Of a DNA stretch of 64,000 nucleotides, positions 1 through 8,987 are shown piece after piece. The notes below the pieces were generated by a model. The model saw only the letters and a list, made by a program, of their open reading frames with translations, did no database searches and was not told the origin of the DNA. Every line of letters begins with the position of its first letter. Position 1 is the first letter of the stretch. Position numbers and translations under genes: made by a program. This DNA comes from Bradyrhizobium ivorense (lineage in GTDB: Bacteria; Pseudomonadota; Alphaproteobacteria; Rhizobiales; Xanthobacteraceae). The stretch spans positions 62,001 to 126,000 of the forward strand of contig NZ_CAADFC020000013.1 in NCBI RefSeq assembly GCF_900696085.1, read 5' to 3'.

Positions 1-1587
1 CAAGTAAAGGTGATTGTCAAGAGAGTTCGGATTGACCTGCAGTCCCTTTTGAGCGCTGGCAATGGCACGCGAGAAATCACCCGCTGCGAAATGACATAGC
101 GTTTCGGCGGCAAAGAACTGGCACGCCATTGGATCACGCGGGCTCAAACGAAAGGCTATCTCTGCCTGTGCCAAGCCATCCGCGGGTCGATCTAGACTGG
201 CGTAGCCCAATCCAAGTAACGCGCGTGCCATAGCGAGATTTGGATTAAGTTGAATCGCTCTTTCCAAGAGAGGAACGCCAGGTAGAACTCGGCCCATAAA
301 CCAAGACGCGCCACCGACGAGGAACAACACGGTAGGATCGTCGCTTTGCAGACTTACCGCTGACTTGATGTCCTGAGAGGCTTGTCGTGCGTCCATTAAC
401 CAGTCACTTCCCCATTGCATATACGACCGATAAGCGAGCGAAAATGCTCTGAGTCCAAACGCTAAACCAAATTCCGGGTCGAGCTTTGATGCGCGATCAG
501 CTAGATCATTAGCGTTTGAGATGCTCTCTCGCGTAAACGTCGCGAGCGCCATCATTCCACGCGCTACAAGTCCCCAGGCGTCTAGATTGGTTGAAGAAGA
601 GCGCTTGAATGTCCCGGCCTCGGCTGCAAGGACCTCGGGATATACCGCGCCCACGATACCGCTCGTTACCTCATCCTGCACAAGGAAAAGGTCACTTAAC
701 TCTCGATCAAAGCGATCGGCCCAGAGCGTCTTGCCAGTCCGCGCCTCGATCAATTGGGCCGTGACACGAACTCGATTGGCAGCCTTTCGGACGCTGCCTT
801 CCAAAATGTACCGGACGCGAAACTGTTGAGCGAGCGATGTCGGGTCCGACAACCCGACCTTCAAAGAATCGGTCGAACTCTTCGCGATGACAAAGAAGTC
901 TCGAGTTCTTGAGAGCAACGCAATGATGTCCCCCGTCATGCCGTCCGCAAAATACTCCTGATCTGAATCGCCGCTGATGTTCTTGAACGGCAGCACCGCT
1001 ATCGAGGGCTTGTCGGGGAATGGGTGACTTGAAGCGTCAACCGCGTGCGCAGCGCTTTTGGGAAGCGCCGCAGACCGTGCAGCGTAGAGCCGTACCGCTC
1101 GGTCGATGTTCTTAAGCGCCCGCTCCCCGAGGTCAACGAACGTGAACTCAGTCTTGCCTCGTATCTGTTCAAGCGCGTTGCTCGAGAGGCAGACACCGCC
1201 TGGTTCGCATTCGCTCTCAACGCGTGCAGCGATATTGACGCCGTCGCCGAAAATGTCGCCGTCATCAATGATCACGTCGCCGACGTTGATGCCTATACGA
1301 AATGTGATCTGGGGCTGATCCTGATCGCGCTTCGCCATCAATTCCTGCACCGCCATCGCGCAGGTCACAGCGTCCACCGAACTGGCAAATTCAACCAGCA
1401 AGCCGTCGCCGGTGGTCTTCACGATCCGCCCATTGTGGCGAGCTATTGCTGGGTCGAAAATTTCACGACGAATTGCCTTTAGGGCTGCCAGAGTACCGAC
1501 CTCATCCGCTCCCATTAGCCGGCTATAGCCTGCCACATCAGCCGCCAAGATGGCCGCCAACCGCCGCTCTATCCTCTCATCAGCCAC
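1..1587 (-). CDS. class III adenylate/guanylate cyclase with TPR region (3' end beyond window)
   Basis: The frame is open to the left window edge, so the C-terminus is missing. Residues 10-170 form a class III nucleotide cyclase domain. Metal-binding aspartates are visible at about D17 (AADVAGYS) and D61 (TTGDGLL), and the NIAAR segment supplies the catalytic Asn and Arg. A FlgO/TolB-like segment follows (SIAVLPFKNISGDSD, then YILEGSVRKAANRVRV), and then TPR-type helices. The protein should make cAMP from ATP, with the C-terminal part acting as a protein-interaction or sensor module. It is probably cytoplasmic, as no membrane segment was seen. I chose GTG at 1587 because a GAGG lies 5 nt upstream and the family usually begins near the ERRLAAILAADVAGYSR segment. 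An in-frame ATG at 1626 is the alternative. The activating signal is unknown. Confidence 0.85.
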   Translation of the reverse strand, partial: MADERIERRLAAILAADVAGYSRLMGADEVGTLAALKAIRREIFDPAIARHNGRIVKTTGDGLLVEFASSVDAVTCAMAVQELMAKRDQDQPQITFRIGINVGDVIIDDGDIFGDGVNIAARVESECEPGGVCLSSNALEQIRGKTEFTFVDLGERALKNIDRAVRLYAARSAALPKSAAHAVDASSHPFPDKPSIAVLPFKNISGDSDQEYFADGMTGDIIALLSRTRDFFVIAKSSTDSLKVGLSDPTSLAQQFRVRYILEGSVRKAANRVRVTAQLIEARTGKTLWADRFDRELSDLFLVQDEVTSGIVGAVYPEVLAAEAGTFKRSSSTNLDAWGLVARGMMALATFTRESISNANDLADRASKLDPEFGLAFGLRAFSLAYRSYMQWGSDWLMDARQASQDIKSAVSLQSDDPTVLFLVGGASWFMGRVLPGVPLLERAIQLNPNLAMARALLGLGYASLDRPADGLAQAEIAFRLSPRDPMACQFFAAETLCHFAAGDFSRAIASAQKGLQVNPNSLDNHLYL

Positions 1588-1762
1588 GGGGTCCTCACCA
1601 ACTTTGCCGTCCGGGCATAAGATCATAGGAGGGCGCTTCGGGCCAGTCCTCCGTCTCTGCGGCTAAGGTGGGACGTCGGAATTGGGTCATAGGCCGCCGA
1701 TAACTACCGAACTGGGCAACTTCCGCTTTATGACTGGAAGCCGACGGTTATGAGTACACGCC

Positions 1763-2818
1763 CTAGGCCGTCGCGAGCGGCCTGACCCGCAACGCTCCGC
1801 GCAGGCCGGCGCCGGTGCCAAGCAGGATGCCGGCAATCGCGATGAAGGACGACAGCGACAGCGTCGACAAACCGGTCAACCCCTGCCCGACCGAGCAGCC
1901 GAACGCCATCACGCCGCCGGTGCCCATCAGCGCGGCCCCGCCGGCCGAGCGCAGCATGTGCTGCGGCGACCGATAGCCTTCGAGCTGGAAACGCCCGGTG
2001 GCGAGCGCGGTGACAAGACTGCCGGCGAACACGCCGAACACGGTGACGATGCCGAAATTGAGCGTCGAGCCGGTCGACAGCATCACATATTGCAGGGCGT
2101 CGGCGATCGGCGCGACGAAGGTCAGCGAGGTCACCGGCACCGGATTGAAATCATCGGCGCCGAGATAGCCGGTGGCGTACCAGCCGGCGGCGATCAGCAG
2201 GCCGACGATCAGGCCGGCGGCGACCTGCCCGATCGACTTTCGGAACGGCGCATGCGCAAACGCGAAGATGATCAGGACGGCCGCGACCACCGATGCCGCG
2301 ATCATCCGCGCCGGCACCGCGCCCAGCCCAGCGCTCGCCAGCAGCGCGGGGACCGAATTCGCTGTGACCGTCGCCTGCGAGGCCTGCACCATCGCGATCC
2401 GCGCCGGCGCGATCAGGCCCTTGAGCGTGATCTCGGCAAAAATGCCGAGCACGATCACGACGACGAAGGAGCGCAGATTGCCGCGCCCGAGCAGCACCAG
2501 CGCGCGCGAGCCGCAGCCGTTCGACAGCACCATGCCGTAACCGAACAGGAGCCCGCCGAGGAACATCACCGGCGCGGAGAACGAGGGCTGCAGGTAGATC
2601 GACTTGCCGAGGTCGACGAGGCCCGCCGCCGCCAGAAGCTGCGAGGCCGCGATCGCAACCCCCATCGCCAGCGCATAAGTGCGCCCGAGCCGGCCGTCGC
2701 CCTCCGCCCACAAGCCGCGCAGGCCGCTCATCATGCAGAAGCCGCTGACGAGGCCGACCGAGCCATAGATCAGGCCGATGATCAGCGCCGCGAGGATGAC
2801 AAGGGTGGCGGGGTCCAT
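1763..2818 (-). CDS. YeeE/YedE family membrane protein (thiosulfate/sulfur-compound transporter type)
   Basis: The 351-residue protein is almost entirely hydrophobic, with about nine to ten membrane segments. It carries the conserved cysteine motifs of the YeeE/YedE (TsuA-like) family: SGFCMMSG near residue 28, SNGCGSRALVLLGRGN near 100, and MAFGCSVGQGLTG near 305. In TsuA such cysteines line a thiosulfate path, so import of a small reduced sulfur compound through the inner membrane is likely by family analogy. It starts at ATG 2818 with a GAGAG upstream. A 230-bp gap separates it from the amidase on the same strand, so cotranscription with the paa genes is uncertain. No TusA-like partner or rhodanese lies nearby. 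Family confidence is high; the substrate is unknown. Confidence 0.85.
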   Translation of the reverse strand: MDPATLVILAALIIGLIYGSVGLVSGFCMMSGLRGLWAEGDGRLGRTYALAMGVAIAASQLLAAAGLVDLGKSIYLQPSFSAPVMFLGGLLFGYGMVLSNGCGSRALVLLGRGNLRSFVVVIVLGIFAEITLKGLIAPARIAMVQASQATVTANSVPALLASAGLGAVPARMIAASVVAAVLIIFAFAHAPFRKSIGQVAAGLIVGLLIAAGWYATGYLGADDFNPVPVTSLTFVAPIADALQYVMLSTGSTLNFGIVTVFGVFAGSLVTALATGRFQLEGYRSPQHMLRSAGGAALMGTGGVMAFGCSVGQGLTGLSTLSLSSFIAIAGILLGTGAGLRGALRVRPLATA

Positions 2819-2879
2819 GGAAGTCTCTCAGAGGAGTGAAGCGACGGTGCAATCCATTATCACCGCGCGCGAGGAAAGA

Positions 2880-2908
2880 TGGATTGCTTCGCTGCGCTCG
2901 CAATGACG
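2880..2908. repeat. half copy of dispersed repeat family E
   Basis: The segment TGGATTGCTTCGCTGCG followed by CTCGCAATGACG matches one arm of the longer palindromic copy at 8865-8980. It lies in the gap between the amidase and the YeeE gene. Nothing else is recognisable in 2819-3049. Confidence 0.6.
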
Positions 2909-3049
2909 TGGAGATGATCGCCGCAAGATCACGCGGTCGCCAAGCGGTCTGGTGCCATGACTAATCGACTGAACGTTCAATTCAAGAGGCTTGTTGCGAC
3001 CCTGGCGGGTACGGCCAGATGTCACGCCAGGCCTTCCGGTGTCAGACGG

Positions 3050-4480
3050 TCATAGTTTGGGCGGCGGCGCCGAGCCCAGGATCATCTCGATCGACAAGCC
3101 GAGCCCAAGCAGCCTGGCATCGCTGCCCACGGCACCATCGATCTCGAGTCCGACCGGAAGGCCATCCGAGGTCATGCCGGCATAGAGTGACAGGCCGGGA
3201 AGGCCGGCATTGCTGCCGGGATCGGTGTTGCGGATCATGGTGCCGAAGGTCGGCGCCGGCTCGCCGCCATTGACCGACATCTCGCTCGACCCGTTGGTTT
3301 CGTCGATCAAGGGCGCGGGTGCGATCGTGGTCGGAAACAGGATGGCGTCCACTCTGTTGTCGCGGAAATAGGCCGCGTAGATCGCCTGCAGCGCCGGGCG
3401 CTGCACGCGGATCGCGTCGTCATAGGCGGCGCCGAAGGCGTCCGTGGTGATGGCCCCGAACGCGCCGACGACGTCGGGGCTGGCAACCTTCGCCGCGATG
3501 TCGGCGAGCGTGATGCCCTCGATCCCGGACGCCGCGAGATAGGCCGGGATATCGGCGATCGGCTCATGCAGCGCCACCACGAACGACACCTTGCCGTTCT
3601 GCTCGAACAGATCGGGCATGTCGATATCGACCAGCACCACGCCGGCACCGGCGAGCTTCGCGCAGGCCGCGCGGGCGACGGCTTCGACGTCGCGGTCGAG
3701 ACCGTTCCAGAAGCACGCGGGAATACCGAGGCGAACGCCGCGCAGCGGTGCGGCCACAGCGAGCGGCGCGCCCGTGATCACGGCATCGAGCAGCGCGACA
3801 TCCGCCACCGTGCGGCCCATCGGGCCGACGGTGTCGCGGGTATGGCTGATCGGAACCACCTGATTGTCGTCGTGATAGCGCCGCTCGGCGCCGCCATTGC
3901 CGACCGATGGCCTGAGGCCCACGGTGCCGGTCAGCGCCGCCGGCACCCGGGTCGAGCCGCCGGTGTCCGATCCGAGGCCGCAGGTGACGATGCGTGCGGC
4001 GATCGCGGCAGACGTTCCGCCCGACGAGCCGCCGGGAATCCGCGTGACGTCGTACGGATTTCTCACCGGCCCGGCGAACGGCGCAAGGTTGGTGCTGGTG
4101 ATGCCGAAGGCGAGCTCATGCAGATTGGTCTTGCCGATGACGACAGCGCCGGCGTCGAGCAGCTTCTGCAGCGACGGAGCGTTGCGCGCGGGCCGCGCGT
4201 GCTGCAGTGCCGGCGTGCCGCCCGTGGTCGGCAGATCTGATGTGTTGATGTTGTCCTTGACGACAATTGGCAGGCCGGCGAGCGGACCCGCCCGTTGGCC
4301 GGCATCGACCTGCCGCGCAGCCGCAAGCGCGCCGTCGCGATTCAGGACAATGAACGCGTTGAGGTGCTTGAGCTGCTCGGCGCGATCGAGCGCAGCCTGC
4401 ACGACGCTGACTGCCGTCACCTTCTTGTCGCGGATCGCGGCGACGATCTCAGCGGCAGTCGCTTCAGTGGAATTGGCCAT
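3050..4480 (-). CDS. amidase-signature hydrolase (indoleacetamide hydrolase-like)
   Basis: The 476-residue protein has the amidase signature fold. The Ser-cisSer-Lys triad is visible as Lys75 (VVKDN), Ser152 (GGSSGGTS) and nucleophile Ser176 (SDTGGSTRVP), with the usual 24-residue spacing between the two serines. It hydrolyses an amide R-CO-NH2 to acid and ammonia in the cytoplasm. It resembles the IaaH/Bam enzymes that turn indole-3-acetamide into indole-3-acetate. The amidase starts only 33 bp after the paaK stop on the same strand, so it is probably cotranscribed. An arylacetamide such as phenylacetamide, whose product would feed PaaK, is a reasonable alternative substrate (inference). It starts at ATG 4480 with a purine-rich GAGGGGG upstream. 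Confidence 0.85.
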   Translation of the reverse strand: MANSTEATAAEIVAAIRDKKVTAVSVVQAALDRAEQLKHLNAFIVLNRDGALAAARQVDAGQRAGPLAGLPIVVKDNINTSDLPTTGGTPALQHARPARNAPSLQKLLDAGAVVIGKTNLHELAFGITSTNLAPFAGPVRNPYDVTRIPGGSSGGTSAAIAARIVTCGLGSDTGGSTRVPAALTGTVGLRPSVGNGGAERRYHDDNQVVPISHTRDTVGPMGRTVADVALLDAVITGAPLAVAAPLRGVRLGIPACFWNGLDRDVEAVARAACAKLAGAGVVLVDIDMPDLFEQNGKVSFVVALHEPIADIPAYLAASGIEGITLADIAAKVASPDVVGAFGAITTDAFGAAYDDAIRVQRPALQAIYAAYFRDNRVDAILFPTTIAPAPLIDETNGSSEMSVNGGEPAPTFGTMIRNTDPGSNAGLPGLSLYAGMTSDGLPVGLEIDGAVGSDARLLGLGLSIEMILGSAPPPKL

Positions 4481-4513
4481 CGAACCCTGCGCCCCCTCGC
4501 TATGGGCGCAAGG

Positions 4514-5845
4514 CTAGGCTTTCGGCCGCTTGTCGTAAACCCGTTTCGCCTTGCCGAGCGAGCGTTCCAGCGTCTCGGGGGCGACGGCCTTCACGACGGC
4601 GGTGATGCCGATCGTGTTCTTGATGAAGGCGGCGACCTTGTCGGCGTGCGCGACCAGCCCGCTGCCGTCCCAGCTCTCGGGACGGGCCTCGGCGAGCACG
4701 GTCATCTCGTCCATGCGGCCTTCGCGGGTGAGCTCGATGATGAAATGGCCGCCGCACCAGTCGGTCGCCAGCAGCGCTTCCTCGATCTGGGTCGGGAACA
4801 CGTTGACTCCGCGCAGGATGATCATGTCGTCGGAGCGGCCGGTCACCTTCTCCATCCGCCGCATGCCGGGCCGCGCGGTGCCGGGCAGCAGCCGCGTCAG
4901 GTCGCGGGTGCGGTAGCGGATGATCGGGAAGGCTTCCTTGGTCAGCGAGGTGAACACCAGCTCGCCCTTCTCGCCGTCCGGCAGCACCGCGCCGGTCACG
5001 GGATCGATCACCTCGGGATAGAAATGGTCCTCCCAGATGTGCAGGCCGTCCTTGGTCTCCACGCACTCCTGGGCGACGCCGGGGCCGATCACCTCCGAGA
5101 GGCCGTAGATGTCGGTGGCGTCCATGTCGAACGCCTGCTCGATCTCGACGCGCATCGCGTTGGTCCAGGGCTCGGCGCCGAAGATGCCGAATTTCAGCGA
5201 CGATTTGCGCGGGTCGAGGCCCTGCCGCTTGAACTCGTCGAGGATCGCCAGCATGTAGCTCGGCGTCACCGTGATGATGTCGGGCTTGAAGTCGTTGATG
5301 ATCTGCACCTGCCGCTCGGTCATGCCGCCGGAGATCGGCACCACGGTGCAGCCGAGCCGCTCGGCGCCGTAATGCGCCCCTAAGCCGCCGGTGAACAGGC
5401 CGTAGCCATAGGCATTGTGCATCAGCATGCCGGTGCGGCCGCCGGCGGCGCGGATCGAGCGCGCCATCACGTCGGCCCAGGTGTCGATGTCGGCCCTGGT
5501 GTAGCCGACCACGATCGGCTTGCCGGTGGTGCCGGAGGAGGCATGGACGCGGACCATTTGCTCGCGCGGCACCGCGAACATGTTGAAGGGGTAGTTGTCG
5601 CGCAGATCCGTCTTCACCGTGAAGGGGAATTTGGCGAGATCGGAGAGCTGCTTGAAGTCGGACGGGTGCACGCCGGCAGCGTCGAACGCCTTCTTGTAAT
5701 GCGCGACATTGTCATAGGCGTGCTTGAGCGACCAGGCGAGCCGCCGGGTCTGCAGCGCCATGATCTCGTCGCGCGAGGCGCGCTCGGCGGCGTCGAGCTC
5801 GGCGTGATAGGAGCTGTCCTTGACCTTGAGCTTTGCCGTTGCCAT
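4514..5845 (-). CDS. paaK: phenylacetate-CoA ligase PaaK
   Basis: The enzyme activates phenylacetate with ATP and CoA to phenylacetyl-CoA, the first step of the aerobic hybrid phenylacetate pathway. The 443 residues match the usual PaaK length of about 440. The adenylate-forming P-loop-like motif SSGTTGKP is seen near residue 103 and the YGLSEVIGPGVA motif near 245. The C-terminal mobile domain contains GRSDDMIILRGVNVFP. It starts at ATG 5845 with GGGGGA 5 nt upstream. It lies 18 bp after the paaI-like gene and directly before the amidase, in the same direction as paaABCDE, so one paa transcript is likely. Confidence 0.95.
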   Translation of the reverse strand: MATAKLKVKDSSYHAELDAAERASRDEIMALQTRRLAWSLKHAYDNVAHYKKAFDAAGVHPSDFKQLSDLAKFPFTVKTDLRDNYPFNMFAVPREQMVRVHASSGTTGKPIVVGYTRADIDTWADVMARSIRAAGGRTGMLMHNAYGYGLFTGGLGAHYGAERLGCTVVPISGGMTERQVQIINDFKPDIITVTPSYMLAILDEFKRQGLDPRKSSLKFGIFGAEPWTNAMRVEIEQAFDMDATDIYGLSEVIGPGVAQECVETKDGLHIWEDHFYPEVIDPVTGAVLPDGEKGELVFTSLTKEAFPIIRYRTRDLTRLLPGTARPGMRRMEKVTGRSDDMIILRGVNVFPTQIEEALLATDWCGGHFIIELTREGRMDEMTVLAEARPESWDGSGLVAHADKVAAFIKNTIGITAVVKAVAPETLERSLGKAKRVYDKRPKA

Positions 5846-5863
5846 CAGATTCCCCCGAAGCCG

Positions 5864-6319
5864 TTATGCCTTGATGTCCGTATCCGGCAGCCATGTGCCT
5901 GATATGACCCGCGAATGGCCGCGAAACTCGGCGATCACGCTGTCGCCGACGCTGACGCGTACGTCGTAGATTCCGGAGCGGCCGCTGCGCGAGATCTCGC
6001 GCGCGGTCGCGACCAGCCGGTCGCCGAGCTTGCCCGGCCGGATGAAGCTGATGTTGCCCTGCGCCGCCACGGCGCGCTCGTTGCGGCTGTTGCAGGCGAA
6101 GGCGAAGGCGGAATCCGCCAGCGTGAAGATCAGGCCGCCATGGCAGATGCGCTGGCCGTTGACCATGTGCGACTGCACATTCATCGCCATCACCGCCAGC
6201 CCCGGCTTGATCTCGACCAGCTCCATGCCGAGGCCCTTGCTGGCGTCGTCCTCCTTCCACATCGCCTCCGCGCAGGCGCGGGCGATATCCTCGGGCGATA
6301 ACGTGGCCTTCACGTTCAC
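5864..6319 (-). CDS. paaI: hotdog-fold phenylacetyl-CoA pathway thioesterase PaaI
   Basis: The 151-residue single hotdog domain carries the PaaI signature NGQRICHGGLIFTLADSAFAFACNS around residues 53-78 (the first and last residues are approximate). Here HGG and the Asp of LAD form the active-site region. PaaI hydrolyses hydroxylated phenylacetyl-CoA dead-end products and so frees trapped CoA. The start is GTG at 6319, preceded by GGGAG at 6 nt; there is no better in-frame ATG. It sits between paaE and paaK in the same direction. A 174-bp gap with a palindromic repeat separates it from paaE, so part of the expression may come from a separate promoter. Confidence 0.92.
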   Translation of the reverse strand: MNVKATLSPEDIARACAEAMWKEDDASKGLGMELVEIKPGLAVMAMNVQSHMVNGQRICHGGLIFTLADSAFAFACNSRNERAVAAQGNISFIRPGKLGDRLVATAREISRSGRSGIYDVRVSVGDSVIAEFRGHSRVISGTWLPDTDIKA

Positions 6320-6410
6320 AGCGAACTCCCTGTCAGCGGGCCCGTTGGAATGGGCCTCTTGAGATCAAGTGTTGGGCGTGACGTGTCAGACGTCAACGCT
6401 ACTTCCTTCC

Positions 6411-6484
6411 GTCATTCCGGGGCGATGCGCAGCATCGAACCCGGAATCTCGAGGTTCCGGGTTCGCTTCGCGCCCCGGAACGAC
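6411..6484. repeat. dispersed palindromic repeat, family D
   Basis: The arms GTCATTCCGGGGCG and CGCCCCGGAACGAC face each other around a CCCGGAATCTCGAGGTTCCGGG inner stem (outer bases approximate). Related copies occur at 22587-22689 and 51265-51359. It lies between paaE and paaI and can form a strong hairpin. Confidence 0.75.
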
Positions 6485-6493
6485 TGCAAGCGA

Positions 6494-7570
6494 TCACACG
6501 TGATCGTAATCGACCACGACCTTCTCCGAGCACGGCTTGGCCTGGCAGGTGAGGATGAACCCCGCCTTCAGCTCCCACGGCTCCAGCGAATAGTTCAGGT
6601 CCATCGGAGCCTCACCCGCGACCAGCTTGGCGCGGCAGGTCGAGCACATGCCGCCCTTGCAGGCGAAGGGCAGGTCCATGCCGGCGCGCAGCGCGGCGTC
6701 GAGGATCGACTCGCCCTCGGCGACCGGCACCTCGCGGCGCTTGCCGTCGATGATCAGGCCTGCGGTGGCCTTCGGCGGCGCGCCGGCAGGAATGACGACC
6801 TTTGGCCGCGGCTTGCCGCCGAATTCCGAGACGAAGCGCTCGACATGGATGCGCTCATCGGCGATGCCGATCTCGCGGCAGGTCGCCTCGATGGTCTCGC
6901 TCATCGCGGCCGGACCGCAGACGAAGACATGATCCACGGTCTCGGCCGGCACCAGCGAGCGCAGCAGCACCCGCACCTTGTCGCCGTCGAGCCGCCCGTG
7001 CAGGATCGGGATGTCCTGCTCCTCGCCCGAGATCACGTGAAACACCGAGAGCCGCTGCATGAAGCGGTCCTTCAGCTCCTCCAGCGCCTCACGGAACATC
7101 ATGCCTTCGGTCGAGCGGTTGCCGTAGAACAGGAAGAAGCGGCTGTCGGGCTCGCGCGCCAGCACGCCCTTGACGATCGAGAGGATCGGCGTGATGCCGC
7201 TGCCGGCGGCGAAGCCGACATAGGTGCGCGCTTCGCCGGGCGCATGCGCGACGCCGAACCGGCCGGTCGGCGTCATCACGTCGAGCTCGTCGCCGGCCTT
7301 CAGATCCTCCGCAGCCCAGCTCGAGAACGCGCCGCCGTCGACCCGCTTCACCGCGATACGCAGCTCGCCGTCGTCGGGGCCGGAGCAGATCGAATAGGAC
7401 CGGCGGATCTCCTCGCCGTCCATCGTGGTGCGCAGCGTCAGATACTGGCCTGGCACAAAACTGTAGTCGGCTCGCAGATCGTCGGGGATCGCGAAGGTCA
7501 TGGAGACCGCATCCGACGCCTCGCGGCGCAGATCGTTGACGGCCAGACGGTGGAAGCGCGGGGTCGACAT
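6494..7570 (-). CDS. paaE: phenylacetyl-CoA 1,2-epoxidase reductase subunit PaaE
   Basis: This is the electron-transfer subunit of the epoxidase. It passes electrons from NADPH through FAD and a [2Fe-2S] centre to the diiron subunit PaaA. The N-terminal FAD-binding domain has RRSYSICSG, and the NAD(P) domain has the GFAAGSGITP motif and an FVCGPAAM strand. The C-terminal plant-type ferredoxin domain has the cysteine pattern C-x4-C-x2-C (FACKGGMCSTCRAKL), with the last Cys in FILTCQAKP. ATG 7570 gives 358 residues, close to the roughly 356 of E. coli PaaE, and follows the paaD stop by 2 nt. A GTG at 7582 overlapping paaD is possible but less likely. Confidence 0.95.
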   Translation of the reverse strand: MSTPRFHRLAVNDLRREASDAVSMTFAIPDDLRADYSFVPGQYLTLRTTMDGEEIRRSYSICSGPDDGELRIAVKRVDGGAFSSWAAEDLKAGDELDVMTPTGRFGVAHAPGEARTYVGFAAGSGITPILSIVKGVLAREPDSRFFLFYGNRSTEGMMFREALEELKDRFMQRLSVFHVISGEEQDIPILHGRLDGDKVRVLLRSLVPAETVDHVFVCGPAAMSETIEATCREIGIADERIHVERFVSEFGGKPRPKVVIPAGAPPKATAGLIIDGKRREVPVAEGESILDAALRAGMDLPFACKGGMCSTCRAKLVAGEAPMDLNYSLEPWELKAGFILTCQAKPCSEKVVVDYDHV

Positions 7571-7572
7571 GG

Positions 7573-8076
7573 TCAATGACACTTGAAGTAATCGAAGGGT
7601 TCACGGCAGCTCTTGCAACGCCACAGCGCCTTGCAGGAGGTCGAGCCGAATTCGGACAGCAGCTCGGTCTCATCAGAGCCGCATTGCGGACAGGCCACCT
7701 GCTGCGCGCCGAACAGCGCGCGGCGCGAGGAGCCCGGCAGCGGCGGCGCGATGCCGTACTCCTTCAGCTTGCGGCGGCCGTCCTCGCTCATCCAGTCGGT
7801 GGTCCAGGCCGGCGACAGCACGGTGCGGACCTTCGGGCGCTGGATGCCTTCGCGCTCCAGCGCGAGCTCGATTTCGAGCGCGATCATGTTCATCGCCGGA
7901 CAGCCGGAATAGGTCGGGGTGATCGCGACCTCGACATGGCCGTCGCGCACTTCAACGTCGCGGAGCACCCCGAGATCGGCGATGGTCAGCACCGGGATCT
8001 CGGGATCGACCACCTGCGCGGCCGCGCTCCAGGCGCGCCGGCGCAGATCGGCATCATTGAGCGTGGCGGTCACCAT
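7573..8076 (-). CDS. paaD: phenylacetate-CoA oxygenase assembly protein PaaD
   Basis: The 167-residue protein has an N-terminal DUF59/MIP18-like (SufT family) domain with DPEIPVLTIADLGVLRDV and TPTYSGCPAM. The C-terminal cysteine-rich tail (CPQCGS, then CKALWRCKSC) probably binds zinc or an Fe-S cluster. PaaD is thought to help Fe-S maturation of the epoxidase, mainly PaaE. The start ATG 8076 overlaps the paaC stop in ATGGTGA, which indicates translational coupling. A longer in-frame extension to 8235 lies wholly inside paaC and is rejected. Confidence 0.93.
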   Translation of the reverse strand: MVTATLNDADLRRRAWSAAAQVVDPEIPVLTIADLGVLRDVEVRDGHVEVAITPTYSGCPAMNMIALEIELALEREGIQRPKVRTVLSPAWTTDWMSEDGRRKLKEYGIAPPLPGSSRRALFGAQQVACPQCGSDETELLSEFGSTSCKALWRCKSCREPFDYFKCH

Positions 8077-8846
8077 GTCGCCCCCGGAAAGGTCCGCGGC
8101 AGCGACTGCAGTTCGCTGAGCAGATGGCCGAGATGCTCGCTGTGGCTGCCGCTGCGGCCGCCCTTTTGCATCCAGTTGTTGGCCGGCAGTTGCAGCGTCG
8201 CTTCGTTGACGATGCCGGTGACCGTCTTCAGCCACCGCGGCTGCAGCGACGCCGGATCGATCGCGATGCCTGAAACGATCAGGCCGCGCTCGCTGTCGTC
8301 GACTGCGAACATCTCGCCGGTGTAGGACCAGAGGTGATCAATCGCGTCCTGGGCGCGGCGATGGCTCTCCGCGGTGCCGTCGCCGAGGCGGACGATCCAT
8401 TCCGAGGAATGCCGCAGATGATAGGCGCTCTCCTTCTCCGACTTCGCCGCGATCGCGGCCAGCGTCGGATCCTTTGAGGCCATCATCGCGCGCCAGTAGA
8501 GATCGGCGAACGCCGCGTAGAAGAACTGCCGCACCAAAGTGCGGGCAAAATCGCCGTTGGGCTGCTCGACCAGCAGTAAATTGCGGTACTGGCGGACGTC
8601 GCGCAGATAGGCGAACTTGTCCTCGTCATTGTCACGGCCCTCGACCTTGGCGGCGTAGCCGTAGAGCTCGCGCGCCTGGCCGAGCAGATCGAGGCCCATA
8701 TTGGCGAGCGCCATGTCCTCCTCCAGCGCGGGCGCATGGCCGCACCATTCGGACAGGCGATGGCCGAGGATCAGCGCATCGTCGGCGCGGCGCAGCGCGT
8801 AGAGCACCAGCGGCGTTTCGGAGACTTCGATGTTGGCGACGGCCAT
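8070..8846 (-). CDS. paaC: phenylacetyl-CoA 1,2-epoxidase structural subunit PaaC
   Basis: The 258-residue, all-helical, ferritin-like protein matches PaaC in length and in the motifs LGHRLSEWCGHAP, LGQARELYGYA and ESAYHLRHSSEW. PaaC pairs with PaaA as the structural, catalytically silent partner in the (PaaAC)2 core that epoxidises the phenylacetyl-CoA ring. It starts at ATG 8846. The gene overlaps paaD by 7 nt. It follows paaB after a 141-bp gap that contains a family E palindromic repeat. Confidence 0.94.
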   Translation of the reverse strand: MAVANIEVSETPLVLYALRRADDALILGHRLSEWCGHAPALEEDMALANMGLDLLGQARELYGYAAKVEGRDNDEDKFAYLRDVRQYRNLLLVEQPNGDFARTLVRQFFYAAFADLYWRAMMASKDPTLAAIAAKSEKESAYHLRHSSEWIVRLGDGTAESHRRAQDAIDHLWSYTGEMFAVDDSERGLIVSGIAIDPASLQPRWLKTVTGIVNEATLQLPANNWMQKGGRSGSHSEHLGHLLSELQSLPRTFPGATW

Positions 8847-8864
8847 TGATCAACTCGCTGGTTT

Positions 8865-8980
8865 CGTCATTGCGAGGTGCGGAGCGACGACTTGTCCGCC
8901 GAAGCCTTGGCGAAGGCGGAAGCAATCCATCCTACCGCGGGCGCTGAAGCATGGATTGCTTCGCTGCGTTCGCAATGACG
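8865..8980. repeat. dispersed palindromic repeat, family E
   Basis: The outer arms CGTCATTGCGAG and TTCGCAATGACG face each other. Inner arms GAAGCAATCCAT and ATGGATTGCTTC flank a GC-rich core. It fills most of the paaB-paaC gap. A half copy lies at 2880-2908. The hairpin could process or stabilise the paa transcript (inference). Confidence 0.75.
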
Positions 8981-8987
8981 GAAGAAG

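Noticed and set aside
1045..1482. Plus-strand frame of 145 codons opposite the cyclase
   Set aside because: The minus strand encodes a clear cyclase domain through the same bases.
2828..3025. Minus-strand frame of 65 codons before the YeeE gene
   Set aside because: Part of it is a family E repeat (HCERSEAIH-type translation), and there is no ribosome site or domain.
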